From Thermoflexus hugenholtzii JAD2 (GTDB lineage Bacteria > Chloroflexota > Chloroflexia > Chloroflexales > Roseiflexaceae), in assembly GCA_945881915.1 (NCBI GenBank), contig CAMCVW010000020.1, forward strand, positions 1-53,814: a stretch of 53,814 bases of DNA, written 5' to 3'. The notes beneath the pieces are model-generated. The model was not told the origin of the DNA, did not search any database, and saw nothing but the letters and a program-made list of their open reading frames with translations. Shown here in pieces: positions 8,586-17,196 of this stretch; position 1 is the first letter of the stretch; each line of letters begins with the position of its first letter. The position numbers were made by a program, and so were the translations under genes.

Positions 8586-9041
8586 ATGTCTCATCGTACG
8601 CGCACACGACCAACCGGGGATCGCTCCCGCAAGCGACAGGCGCTCAGGGATTTCGCTTCGTTTGGACGGCGCAGATTGACACCGACCACCATCATTTTGT
8701 TGGTAGTTTCGGTGTTATTTGCATATAACTTCGTGGTCCAAGTCGTCCGTCAGACACAACTCGAACAATACCGCGATAGCATCGAACAGAATGTCACTCG
8801 CCTCGGCGAAGAAAACACCACCCTCGAGCGCAGCGTGACCTACTATGAGTCGCGTGATTACGCCGAGTCCGTCGCACGCGAACAGCTCGGCTATGCCCGC
8901 CCCGGCGACACCGTCTTGATGCCCACATTCCCCGATCAACTCTCGTCCAATGCTCCGCTCATCCCCGCGCAACTAAGCCCCACTCGCGTGAACGAACCGA
9001 ACTGGGTGCGTTGGTGGAACATGCTTCGTGGGGTGCGATGA
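8586..9041 (+). CDS. FtsB/DivIC-like septum formation initiator protein
   Basis: This is a small bitopic membrane protein of the FtsB/DivIC family, which joins FtsL and FtsQ/DivIB in the divisome. The N-terminal 30 residues are basic and cytoplasmic, residues 32-52 form one transmembrane helix (TIILLVVSVLFAYNFVVQVV), residues 55-90 are a coiled coil, and the short block YAESVAREQLGYARPGDTVL near 100 is the family's C-terminal signature. The last 40 residues are Pro/Asn-rich and probably flexible. It is cotranscribed with the bactofilin and overlaps the next gene by ATGA. Confidence 0.85.
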   Translation: MSHRTRTRPTGDRSRKRQALRDFASFGRRRLTPTTIILLVVSVLFAYNFVVQVVRQTQLEQYRDSIEQNVTRLGEENTTLERSVTYYESRDYAESVAREQLGYARPGDTVLMPTFPDQLSSNAPLIPAQLSPTRVNEPNWVRWWNMLRGVR

Positions 9042-10051
9042 CGACGGCGCTGTCGATTGTCATTGTGAACTGGAACGGCGTCGCGCTGCTGGCACGCTGC
9101 CTCAGCGCATTGCTCCCGCAGCTTGCTGCTGCTGACGAAGTCATCGTGGTCGACAACGGCTCACACGACGGCAGCGTTGCCTGGTTAAACACGACCCACC
9201 CAAACCTGACCTGCATCGCGCTACCCACAAATCTGGGGTTTAGTGGCGGCAATAACGCAGCACTCGCCCATTGCAAGAACCCTTGGATTTTTTTGTTGAA
9301 TAATGACGCTTACGTCGAGCCAGATGCCATCCAGTCCTTGCGTGACGCGGCGCGTGGTGCAGACGGGCGGGTAGGGGCCATCAGCGCCACCATGGTGTTT
9401 GCCCACGCGCCTGATTTGATTGCATCCAACGGGATTCTCTTGCGGCGCGACGGTGTTGCACTGGATCATGGGATGACCGAACCGGTCAGCGGGCTGCCGC
9501 AGGAGCTCTTCGCCGTGGCAGGTGCGAGTGGTGGAGCCGTGCTGCTGCGGCGCGCCATGATAGACGACATCGGACTCTTCCCGGATGACTTCTTCAATTA
9601 TCTCGAGGACGTCGATCTGGCGTGGCGCGCGTTGTTGCGGGGCTGGCAGACGCTCAGTTGCCCGCAGGCCATCGTGCTTCATGTCTACTCGGCGACGAGT
9701 GGGCAAGGATCGCCGTTCAAGCAGCGTCTGTTGGGGCGTAACCGCTGGCGCACGTTGATTCGCTGCCTGCCAGCGGCTCTGTGGAGGCGCCATTGGGCGA
9801 GTGTGCTGCGGTATGAGTGCGCAGCGATGATAGGGCTCGCCCTGCATGGCGCCTGGTCCGGCATCGCCGGACGGTTTTCCAACATAGCCGAACTCCCGCT
9901 CCTCCTCCAACAACGACACACCATCCAATCACGTCGGAGTGCCTCGCTCGCCGACATCGACGCGTGGCTGGCCCCCGCACCGTGGCCCTGGACCGAAGTG
10001 CAGACGATTCGCCGCCTGGCTGCCATCATCACAGCCCGGCGCACACAGTGA
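9038..10051 (+). CDS. Family 2 glycosyltransferase (rhamnosyltransferase-like)
   Basis: This is an inverting GT-A glycosyltransferase that probably adds a sugar to a surface polysaccharide or glycolipid at the cytoplasmic face of the membrane. Motifs in order are VDNGS near residue 46, NLGFSGGNNAAL near 68, LLNNDAYVEPDAI (the DxD-like metal/nucleotide site) near 88 and FFNYLEDVDLAWRALLRGW near 187 (catalytic ED). This is the WcaA/RfbF layout found in rhamnosyltransferases. The start at 9038 forms an ATGA overlap with the FtsB-like gene; an upstream in-frame start would overlap further without benefit. The C-terminal 100 residues are less conserved. Confidence 0.88.
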   Translation: MTTALSIVIVNWNGVALLARCLSALLPQLAAADEVIVVDNGSHDGSVAWLNTTHPNLTCIALPTNLGFSGGNNAALAHCKNPWIFLLNNDAYVEPDAIQSLRDAARGADGRVGAISATMVFAHAPDLIASNGILLRRDGVALDHGMTEPVSGLPQELFAVAGASGGAVLLRRAMIDDIGLFPDDFFNYLEDVDLAWRALLRGWQTLSCPQAIVLHVYSATSGQGSPFKQRLLGRNRWRTLIRCLPAALWRRHWASVLRYECAAMIGLALHGAWSGIAGRFSNIAELPLLLQQRHTIQSRRSASLADIDAWLAPAPWPWTEVQTIRRLAAIITARRTQ

Positions 10052-10058
10052 GGTATAC

Positions 10059-10805
10059 ATGATTGCGTTCCGCACGCTTTGGACTGCCTGTACCGACATT
10101 TTCGAAGAATTGTTCATGGTCATCGCCGCCAATGTCCTCTGGTGTATCGTCGCATTGCCGCTGCCATACCTCGCCATCACATTCCTGCAAAAGGAACTCT
10201 ATGCCGGCGGGATTTTGTGTGCAGTCTTGGCGCCGTTACCGTTTGCCATCGCGAATGGTGGCGTGACGTCGTTAGCGCGGCGCTTTGCCGACGGCAAAGC
10301 AACCCGCTGGAACCAACTGTTGAGTGGCGTCACCAACAACTTGGGGCAACGCATCGTGGTGATGTACATCTGGGCGGGAGTGCTGTATACCTGCCTCGTG
10401 AACATGTGGTTTTATACCAACCAGCCCGAGTTCGGCTATGCCTATTTCGTGGCCTTCTTTTTTGTGGACATTGCGTTGCTGTGGATGACGTTTTTGGCGT
10501 TCCTGTTGCCCGTGCACGAGATTTTGGGTAAGGTGCCGTTGAAGCGGATTTTTCGTAATGCATTGGGACTGATGTTTTCGGTGGCGGCGCCGGCGCTGGT
10601 CGTGCTCGTCATCGGATCGGCGTTGTTTATCTTTGGCACGGTGTTCGAAATCGTCATGATTTTCTTTTTTGGGATGTTCATGGCGTTGTGGGGCACACGC
10701 CTGTCAGACAGCGCCATTGCGCGCCTCGAGGATCGTCTCAAAGCCGAATCAACGGACGAAGACCCCAGCGAACGACGCCCTGCCGGCCAAGTGCGCCCCA
10801 AATAA
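10059..10805 (+). CDS. Six-helix membrane protein, DUF624/YesL-like
   Basis: The 248-residue product is an integral membrane protein with about six helices: residues 18-45, 50-72, 105-125, 127-150, 170-195 and 195-220. The opening (FRTLWTACTDIFEELFMVIAAN), the first helix pair and the GGVTSLARRFADGK segment recall DUF624/YesL proteins, whose function is unknown but which often accompany sugar transport genes. The tail is charged and cytoplasmic (DRLKAESTDEDPSERRP). The start is seven bases after the glycosyltransferase stop, with GAGG upstream. The call is by overall resemblance only and could be wrong. Confidence 0.6.
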   Translation: MIAFRTLWTACTDIFEELFMVIAANVLWCIVALPLPYLAITFLQKELYAGGILCAVLAPLPFAIANGGVTSLARRFADGKATRWNQLLSGVTNNLGQRIVVMYIWAGVLYTCLVNMWFYTNQPEFGYAYFVAFFFVDIALLWMTFLAFLLPVHEILGKVPLKRIFRNALGLMFSVAAPALVVLVIGSALFIFGTVFEIVMIFFFGMFMALWGTRLSDSAIARLEDRLKAESTDEDPSERRPAGQVRPK

Positions 10806-10806
10806 C

Positions 10807-11550
10807 TCAGCGCAGCGTCACCCCACCATCCACCGGCAAAATGACGCCCGTCACATACTGAGCACTCGCCAGATACATGACTGCCTGCGCAATGTCGTCT
10901 GCGCTGCCAGGACGGCGCAATGGGATGTGCGCAGTAGCGCGCGCGATACGTTCAGCATCCCAGTCTGCGGGGACGAGGGCCAACCCCGGCGCGACGCCGT
11001 TGACGCGGATCAGCGGCGCCAACTCCAACGCCAGCGTGTGGGTCAACTGCACCAACGCACCTTTGCTCGCCAAATACGGGGCATAGTTGCGCCATGGTCG
11101 GTAGACGCCTGCGTCGCAGATGTTGATGACCGCACCTGCAGTGCGCTGAAGCCATGGTGTGGCGCGTTGGATTGCCTCAAACACCGCTTCGACGTTGATA
11201 CGCTGGAAGCGTTGGAAGTCGGCAGCAGTCACCTCCGCATAGGGAGTGTTCCCCCAGATTCCCGCGTTGTTGACCAACACATCCAATTGCCCATAGTGCG
11301 CGGTGACGGCATCCACAAAGCCCGTCGCAGCGCCCTCGTGGCCGAAATCCGCTTGGTGGAGGAGCACGCTCCCGCCCATTGCCTGCACGTCGGCCGCCAA
11401 CGCTTCGGCGGCGGCCTGCGCCTGATGGTAGTGAATTGCGACCCGAAGCTGCTGCTGTGCTGCGCGGCGCACGATGGCAGCGCCCAAGCGGTGGGCGCCA
11501 CCAGTCACTGCGATCACAGCGCCGTCGATGCGCCCCGGAAGATTATGCAT
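10807..11550 (-). CDS. Short-chain dehydrogenase/reductase, pteridine-reductase-like
   Basis: This is a cytosolic NAD(P)H-dependent oxidoreductase of the SDR superfamily. The cofactor loop is TGGAHRLG (16-23), followed by NNAG (94-97). The catalytic Ser of ordinary SDRs is replaced by Asp146 in INICDAG, with Tyr159 and Lys163 in place (PYLASK). Asp-Tyr-Lys, together with HRLG and the block ALELAPLIRVNGVAPGLAL, is the pattern of pteridine reductases (trypanosomatid PTR1, bacterial FolM). It may therefore reduce dihydrobiopterin or dihydrofolate; this is inference. It is convergent with the membrane-protein gene, with one base between them. Confidence 0.85.
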   Translation of the reverse strand: MHNLPGRIDGAVIAVTGGAHRLGAAIVRRAAQQQLRVAIHYHQAQAAAEALAADVQAMGGSVLLHQADFGHEGAATGFVDAVTAHYGQLDVLVNNAGIWGNTPYAEVTAADFQRFQRINVEAVFEAIQRATPWLQRTAGAVINICDAGVYRPWRNYAPYLASKGALVQLTHTLALELAPLIRVNGVAPGLALVPADWDAERIARATAHIPLRRPGSADDIAQAVMYLASAQYVTGVILPVDGGVTLR

Positions 11551-11596
11551 ACGGGTATTCTTTTCTCATTCTGCGTTCCCTCCCTACCCCACATGG

Positions 11597-11602
11597 TACG
11601 AT
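11597..11602 (+). promoter_or_regulatory. Extended -10 promoter of the HAD hydrolase gene
   Basis: TGGTACGAT lies about 30 nt before the start codon. It fits an extended -10 (TGn plus TACGAT); no recognisable -35 hexamer is at the correct distance. Confidence 0.4.
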
Positions 11603-11630
11603 AGAGCATCATACCAATACGAGGGAATAT

Positions 11631-12311
11631 ATGTCGATTCGTACGTTTATTTTTGATTTCGACGGGACGATTCTCGATACCGAGTCCCAGGATTTTGTGG
11701 TGGTGGACGAGATGTGGAAGGCCCACGACGTCGCGCTCGAACTGACGGAATGGCGCAAAGGCCTGGGCACCATTGGCGGATTCAATCCGTTCGACGCACT
11801 CGAAGCGCGACTTGGTCGTCCCATCGACCGCACGCACTGGAAGGCGCACAATCACGCCCGTTTGCTCGAACACTGTAGCGCCCAGTCGCTGCGCCCGGGG
11901 GTTCTCGACCTACTGGCCTACGCCCAGGACCAAGGCATCACCTTGACCGTCGGCTCGAGCGGTAATCGCGAGTGGGTGCACCGCTGGTTGACCGAGCACG
12001 GCATCATTCAACACTTCGCCACCATTGTGACGTCGAACGACGTCAGCCAGGTCAAACCCTCCCCCGAGATATTCCTCACCGTCGCCGCCAACATCAAGGC
12101 CCGACCCGCCGAGTGCCTGGTCTTCGAAGACTCGGCCCACGGGGTCACCGCCGCCAATCAGGCCGGCATGCGCTGTGTGGCAGTACCCATCCCTGCCCTC
12201 GTCGACGCCTGGATGCCGCCGGTCGCCCTGCGCCTGCGCACCCTCGCCGACGTGACGCCGGCAGAATTGGTGGAGCGCATTGTGGCAGCCCCGCTCCCCA
12301 TCCCCAGCTGA
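11631..12311 (+). CDS. HAD-superfamily phosphatase/phosphoglucomutase-like hydrolase
   Basis: This is a soluble HAD phosphohydrolase of the beta-phosphoglucomutase / phosphoglycolate phosphatase branch. The nucleophile motif is DFDGTILDTE (residues 9-18), with the cap domain at about 20-85. Motif II is VGSSGNREW near 108, motif III is the Lys of QVKPSPEIF near 139 and motif IV is VFEDSAHG near 163. The length of 226 residues is typical. The start at 11631 has GAGGGA upstream. Substrate cannot be assigned from sequence. It stands alone between its own promoter and a terminator that faces the other way. Confidence 0.88.
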   Translation: MSIRTFIFDFDGTILDTESQDFVVVDEMWKAHDVALELTEWRKGLGTIGGFNPFDALEARLGRPIDRTHWKAHNHARLLEHCSAQSLRPGVLDLLAYAQDQGITLTVGSSGNREWVHRWLTEHGIIQHFATIVTSNDVSQVKPSPEIFLTVAANIKARPAECLVFEDSAHGVTAANQAGMRCVAVPIPALVDAWMPPVALRLRTLADVTPAELVERIVAAPLPIPS

Positions 12312-12334
12312 GTAATCGATAGTCTTTTTTTTGC

Positions 12335-12369
12335 AAAAAACCACCCCGGCGCGATTGCACCGGGGTGGT
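12335..12369 (-). terminator. Rho-independent terminator for the TetR operon
   Basis: Read on the minus strand, a perfect 10-bp stem (12369-12360 with 12349-12340) around a 10-nt loop is followed by a run of six T overlapping the stem end. It ends the membrane protein-TetR transcript; the plus-strand side has no T-run. Confidence 0.85.
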
Positions 12370-12492
12370 CTGTGTCTGCGCTGCGGCGCCATTGTTTGCA
12401 ATACAACAGGGACTGCGTACCACTGGAGTGTCGTGGAGGCACAGAAAACTGCACGCCGGAGGTTTGCTGCACATCCAACCGTCAGTGGGTGG

Positions 12493-13059
12493 CTAAGCGC
12501 GGATGCCGCCGAGGAACAATGCCACCAAGGCTTGACTCTGCCCACGCGCATCACGGCTGCGGCTCGACGTCATCGAGAACGGGTAGAGCATCCCCAGAAA
12601 AGCCCACGTCGTCAGCATCACATCGACCTGCCGGACCGTGCCTGCCGCCATCCCTGCGCTGAACAGTGCCCGAATCGGCCCGATGAAGTGTTGTTCGTAG
12701 CGGACTCCGAACGTCGCCCGGTCTGCCTCACGCAGATGCTGCAATTCGACCATTGCGAGACGCATCGCCGCCCGTTGTACACCGTCGAGATCCAACAAGC
12801 CTGCTACCAAGAGATTGAGTTGCTCGTCGATACTCCCCAGGTGTTGGGTGGCCAGACTGACAATCCGCTGGAGTTCGATGAGCGAGTGCTCCATAATCGC
12901 CAACAACAGAGATTCTTTGTCGGTGAAGTGGTAGTAGATCGAGGCCTTCGAGGCGCCGACCCCTTCCGCAATCTCGCGCATGGACACTGCATGGTAGCCC
13001 GATGCGACAAACCGCATCGCGGCTTCGGTCAGAATGCGCTCGCGTAGGTCGATGGTCAT
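12493..13059 (-). CDS. TetR/AcrR-family transcriptional regulator
   Basis: This is a dimeric repressor with an N-terminal HTH and a ligand-binding C-terminus. Residues 5-50 hold the canonical TetR block (RILTEAAMRFVASGYHAVSM, then EIAEGVGASKASIYYHFTDKESLL). The remaining 140 residues are helical and unlike any ligand class I can name. The stop codon of the small membrane-protein gene abuts its ATG (TAAATG), so the two are translationally coupled. A 17-bp inverted repeat (13563-13579) in the operon leader is a likely autoregulatory operator. Confidence 0.92.
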   Translation of the reverse strand: MTIDLRERILTEAAMRFVASGYHAVSMREIAEGVGASKASIYYHFTDKESLLLAIMEHSLIELQRIVSLATQHLGSIDEQLNLLVAGLLDLDGVQRAAMRLAMVELQHLREADRATFGVRYEQHFIGPIRALFSAGMAAGTVRQVDVMLTTWAFLGMLYPFSMTSSRSRDARGQSQALVALFLGGIRA

Positions 13060-13539
13060 TTATGGCAGTGCCAAACGGAAAAGTGGCCGTGGGTCAGCAC
13101 CGGCACCAGGCCAAGGAATAGAAGCAACGATAATCAGGATTGCCAACCCGAAAAAGATCACCGCCACGCGGTGTTTGCCCACATCACTGGCTGCTTTTTT
13201 GACACGCGCAGCGCCGATGTGTGCCAGTCCGACGGCAATAATCATCATCATCATATGTTCTACTGCCCAGAAGCGCAGCACGCCGTCCTTCATGGCAGCG
13301 CCGAAGTTTGCAAACGCCGTCTGCATGACTGGGCTGAACACGCCGTAGAGCAACAACCCCAGTACCAACTGAATGCTGGTCGTGTTCACGAACCAGGAGG
13401 CCCACTTGGTCTTCTTGTCGTCCCAGTGTGCGCCACTCATCCAACCAAGCACGGACGGCAGAATGGTCATCACTGCAGTCAATACGACTGCCCAGCGCAA
13501 CCAGGAATGGAGGAATAATGTGATTCCGTATGCGGTCAT
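13060..13539 (-). CDS. Small four-helix membrane protein with conserved histidines
   Basis: The 159-residue integral membrane protein has four predicted helices: about 5-30, 50-72, 95-117 and 128-148. Histidines lie at the start of helix 1 (LFLHSWLRW) and around helix 3 (AVEHMMMMIIAVGLAHIG), an arrangement that could coordinate haem or metal, but this is inference. I do not recognise a named family; similar small proteins starting LLHSGLRW occur in other phyla without known function. The start at 13539 has AAGGAGT eight bases upstream. It is the first gene of a two-gene operon with the TetR regulator, which suggests a stress- or ligand-inducible role. Confidence 0.75.
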   Translation of the reverse strand: MTAYGITLFLHSWLRWAVVLTAVMTILPSVLGWMSGAHWDDKKTKWASWFVNTTSIQLVLGLLLYGVFSPVMQTAFANFGAAMKDGVLRFWAVEHMMMMIIAVGLAHIGAARVKKAASDVGKHRVAVIFFGLAILIIVASIPWPGAGADPRPLFRLALP

Positions 13540-13562
13540 TGCGGAACTCCTTCTATAAGCGG

Positions 13563-13579
13563 TGCATCGCGATGATGCA
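13563..13579 (-). promoter_or_regulatory. Inverted-repeat operator candidate for the TetR regulator
   Basis: TGCATC (13563-13568), five central bases and GATGCA (13574-13579) form a perfect dyad. It lies between the likely transcription start and the first start codon of the operon that encodes the TetR protein. Confidence 0.5.
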
Positions 13580-13593
13580 GAGTAATATCTCGT

Positions 13594-13599
13594 ATTATA
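13594..13599 (-). promoter_or_regulatory. -10 element of the membrane protein-TetR operon
   Basis: On the minus strand a perfect TATAAT occurs at 13599-13594, about 55 nt before the start codon at 13539. No good -35 hexamer is seen. The element overlaps the end of the upstream membrane-protein pseudogene. Confidence 0.4.
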
Positions 13600-15635
13600 C
13601 GGTTTTCCGTTGGTTCTGCATACTGCGCACGACCGCGAACACGGGGTGCACTGACACACAGAGCAGCGCGGGTACCATCGCCGCCACAAACCGTGCTTGC
13701 TCACCATACTCGCTGAGTGCACTGATTGCGACAATGAGCACGACCAGCAATGCATGCACCCAATCCGCACGCCGCCAATTGGCCACCACACCACCATCGT
13801 ACAGGTAGCCCCGTGCAACGATCAACAGCTGTGCTAGCAATGCACCGCCCATCAAGAAACGATAGACCCATACCAACCCCGAGGCGGGGTGTGTGATGAC
13901 CGTATAGACGCCGCCGTCGTTCAGTCTGCTCATCTCGACCGGAATCGATATCTTTGCCCAGACCAATGCACCTGCCCGCTGCAATGCAGCGACCGGATGC
14001 GCAACAATCCACTGGACCGTCTGCACGGTCAGCGCATTGCTCGCGGCCAGATACCCGCTGCTATTCATGCCAGCCGGCGCTTGGCGCATGGCTATTAATG
14101 CGTCGGCAGGAATCCAGGCGCGGGCGATGTTCATCCCGGCGTGGCTACTCCACGACCACTGTTCCAACACCACGATATGGTAGCCATGCCAGCGCAGATT
14201 ACCCAACAACGGCAGCAGCAACCAACCAAATGATGCGCGCCCGGGCAATCGACGCGTCGTCAGCATGACCCACACCACCACGAGAGGGACAAGGACCATC
14301 ATAAACGGCCGCAAACTATCGAGCCAGGCCAACAGTATTCCAACCACCAGAAAGCGTTTTTTGGTGCCGTCGAGTCGGACGACTGCCTGCGCCAGGAACA
14401 CGAGTGATGTCCCTAGCAGCGCATCGTAGACCATCCACACATTGCGGTCATAGAATCGGAACACAAAGCCAATCCCCGCAACACTCACGCCGAGGATGAG
14501 CGCACCTGCGATAATCGCGCGCGGGGTGGTCCAACACCCTCGCAAGGCACAGACCAGTCCCGCCACCACCGCGGCGCGACACAGCACCGTCAGATAGCCG
14601 ATTGCATATGCTCCGGGCAGACCAGTGTGCACCAACAGGTATTCGATACTCAGCAACGGGATAGGCATGGCCATGCGCATCTGGCCGAGGTAGGTCACAA
14701 ATGCACCGACAGTTGGAATAGCTGCCAAATCGACCCCTTGCATCCAGTAACTCGTTGCATACGCGTGCATCCCGGTCAACCCCAACGCGGTAGCAGTCAC
14801 CAAGACGCGCCACAACTGCCGGTAGCGGCCCACAGACACGTTCGACCACGAGCCAGCTGAGCACTGCAACGAGCAAGGTCACGAATGGTTCGACGGTGAC
14901 AGGTGCAGCGGTCACGTACTGCACTCCCCACGGGGTGAGACACAGCACTGACACGGTCACCTCGACCCACCACGCTAGGCGCAGTGACCATAGCCACACG
15001 CCGAACAGCGGCAGAATCAGCAAGCCGGACAGGACGCGGCGTATGTCTGCAGTCAGGTACGTCTGTAAATCGGTTCCGTACCAGCGGGCAATCCGCGGCC
15101 GCGCATCGTCCGGGCTCGTCAATATGGTGCTGCCGCTGAATCCATACCCGTCATATCGAGTCGTGGTCAATGGTTCGATGTGATCCTGGAGCGTATGGAA
15201 TCCTGCCGGTTGTACGAATGAATACCGTCGCACCAGCGGCCCCACGGCCATCTCGAGCATGCCCGTCTGCCCACGCACCGTCACGGTGGTGGCTGCATCG
15301 TGCTGCAGAATGAACGTGGTGCGCTGCCAAACTGGCACGCCGAGCCACTGTGCGAGCTCCACACAGGCACGCAAAAGACTGATATCGAGGGTGCGATTGA
15401 GCGTTGCTATCGGATCTTTGGGGGTCGCCACGAGCCAGCGGAACGGACGAGTGGCACTGTCTTCGAGGATACTCACTTGCCCCTGCAAGAGCCAGTCTCG
15501 GCGTGTCGCTACCTCATTATTCGGTTGGATGCTGAGCCGTTGCGCCGCATCGGGATGGAGCAGGACGAGCAAACACAAGAGCATCCCAACCCTACAGGCC
15601 CAGGCCAAAAGTGGCGTGCTGCGCAGACGTTCCAC
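13595..15635 (-). pseudogene. Large polytopic membrane protein split by a frameshift
   Basis: Two overlapping frames together encode one protein of about 680 residues. The first starts at a GTG (15635) and is clearly coding up to about residue 263 (ending LLVAVLSWLVVER). The second carries on from about 14845 to 13595 (YRQLWRVLVTATALGLTG onward). Between them a one-base change near 14835-14855 breaks the frame. The N-terminus has one helix and a large extracytoplasmic domain (about 35-195), followed by roughly ten to twelve helices. This layout recalls PMT/GT-C-type lipid-linked glycosyltransferases, but no catalytic motif was found and the family is uncertain. It may be a true pseudogene or an assembly error. 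Confidence 0.65.
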
Positions 15636-15670
15636 GACAATTCATCGTTCACACTCTAGCACGGCACACA

Positions 15671-15697
15671 AAACCCGTGCTACCAGTGGTAGCACGG
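15671..15697 (-). terminator. Terminator after the MFS transporter gene
   Basis: A perfect 10-bp stem (15675-15684 with 15688-15697) with a 3-nt loop follows the transporter stop on the minus strand. The T-rich tail is short (GTTTTG), so strength is moderate. Confidence 0.6.
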
Positions 15698-15714
15698 CCT
15701 CAGCCGAGGATGGA

Positions 15715-17094
15715 TTAGTGGCCTGCAGGGACGGTACCCTTGGCAGGTGCTTTGACGTTTTTGAGTAACAGACCCGCCACAAACAGCACTGCCATGACCA
15801 CAGCCGTCACCAACATCGCATGCGCATACCCGGCAACACCCGCACCGCCAATGGTAGCTACTGCACCCATCATTGCGGCACCGATCATCTGACCAATGCT
15901 AATAGTGATGGTGAGTAATGCCTGTGCTGGTGCACGTTCCGTGTCGGCGGTCTCGCCGAGCATCATGTAACGCAACGCGGCACCCAGCATGACGGCGATT
16001 CCCAATCCGAATAACACCGAAAAGACGTAGAACATTGCCATACTCGTCGCAAACAGGCCTAGTATCACCAAGCCAGCCGCCATCAGTGCCATACCGACCA
16101 AGACTACTGGCTTCGCACCGACGTTGTCGAGCAGCCGGCCCGACAACGGTGAGGCCACCGCCATTGCGAGCACCAGTGGTACGAGCTGGAAGCTGGCTGC
16201 CGACGGCGTCATTCCCTGGGCGCTGACCAACAACGATGGCAGGTACAGCGTGACCGCCTCGGCGATGCCGGACCCAAACGCCAGTGCCAGAACCAGCACA
16301 ATCTGCCGCCGACCAAACAATGCCATCGTCACGACAGGGTCGACCGCTCGACGCTCGACCATCACAAAGACGGGCAGCGCGACGAGTGCTCCGATGATTG
16401 CCCACATGCCGACACTCCCAGTGCCGAATCCCTGCAGTCCGTATGCCAAGGCAATCAAAATGACACTCATCAGAATGCTGCCTCCCACGTCGAAGGGCTT
16501 GCTCGCGCTGCCGCCGGTGTGCGGCAATAACGTCAACCCCAAGCCAATAATCAACAGCACAATGGGCAGATTAATCCAGAACAACCACGGCCAACCGAAC
16601 ATCAACAGCACACCGCCGACAATCGGCCCCAACAAAAATGCAATCCCAAACACCGCACCGATTAAGCCGAGTGCCCGACCGCGCTGCTCGACCGGGAAGA
16701 CATCACCCACCACGGCGCTCGCCACAGGGAAGATACCGCCCGCACCGAAGCCCTGAATGGCCCGTCCCACCAACAACACCGTCACATCGGTCGCACTCGC
16801 CACCACCATCGATCCGACACCAAACAAAATTACACTGGCCAGAAAACTCGCGCGCCGGCCGTAGCGGTCCGATGCCTTTGCCAACAACGGCGTCGACACC
16901 AAATTTGCAACGATATAGATGCCGAATATCCACGACGCCGTCGCCGTCGTCATGCCAAACTGCGAGATCATTGCCGGGAGGGCAGGTCCCGTCACGGCGA
17001 TATCCAACGCAGCCATCAATACCCCGAGGAACAGCACCAATAACAGCCGGTTCCGTGCTTTTTCGTCCATTGTCTTGCTCGCTCTCACACACAT
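15715..17094 (-). CDS. MFS drug exporter, DHA-type
   Basis: This is a proton-driven multidrug efflux pump of the major facilitator superfamily. It has LDIAVTGPALPAM in helix 1, motif A in LLAKASDRYGRRASF near residue 74 and motif C-like GPIVGGVLLMFGWPWLFWIN near 158, as in EmrB/QacA-type exporters. At 459 residues with an apparent 12-14 helices it is of usual length. The start may instead be the ATG at 17070 (MDEKARN), which gives a more typical N-terminus; neither has a strong ribosome-binding site. A TetR-type dyad (17096-17111) touches the upstream start, so expression is probably repressor-controlled. Confidence 0.9.
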   Translation of the reverse strand: MCVRASKTMDEKARNRLLLVLFLGVLMAALDIAVTGPALPAMISQFGMTTATASWIFGIYIVANLVSTPLLAKASDRYGRRASFLASVILFGVGSMVVASATDVTVLLVGRAIQGFGAGGIFPVASAVVGDVFPVEQRGRALGLIGAVFGIAFLLGPIVGGVLLMFGWPWLFWINLPIVLLIIGLGLTLLPHTGGSASKPFDVGGSILMSVILIALAYGLQGFGTGSVGMWAIIGALVALPVFVMVERRAVDPVVTMALFGRRQIVLVLALAFGSGIAEAVTLYLPSLLVSAQGMTPSAASFQLVPLVLAMAVASPLSGRLLDNVGAKPVVLVGMALMAAGLVILGLFATSMAMFYVFSVLFGLGIAVMLGAALRYMMLGETADTERAPAQALLTITISIGQMIGAAMMGAVATIGGAGVAGYAHAMLVTAVVMAVLFVAGLLLKNVKAPAKGTVPAGH

Positions 17095-17095
17095 G

Positions 17096-17111
17096 CTGAC
17101 CTACCGGTCAG
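17096..17111 (-). promoter_or_regulatory. TetR-type operator dyad upstream of the MFS exporter
   Basis: CTGACC (17096-17101), TACC and GGTCAG (17106-17111) form a perfect 6-4-6 dyad. ACCGGTCAG-type palindromes are common TetR-family operators. It differs from the dyad near the TetR gene at 12.5 kb, so another regulator may bind it. Confidence 0.5.
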
Positions 17112-17155
17112 TTTACCACCAACGGACACTCGTGCAGGATACCATTCGCCGTGCT

Positions 17156-17164
17156 TGGTATACT
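17156..17164 (+). promoter_or_regulatory. Extended -10 promoter of the M29 aminopeptidase gene
   Basis: TGGTATACT (TATACT at 17159-17164 preceded by TGG) lies about 30 nt before the start codon at 17197. No good -35 is present. Confidence 0.5.
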
Positions 17165-17196
17165 GACGATATCCATCCACCCCACAGGAGACTCTC

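Noticed and set aside
12321-12369. Terminator for the HAD hydrolase gene
   Set aside because: The stem is followed by T only on the minus strand; on the plus strand the T-run lies before the stem.
15899-16405. A 168-codon frame within the MFS gene
   Set aside because: It lies in another frame of the same strand inside a transporter with intact helices and is Arg/Gly-rich.
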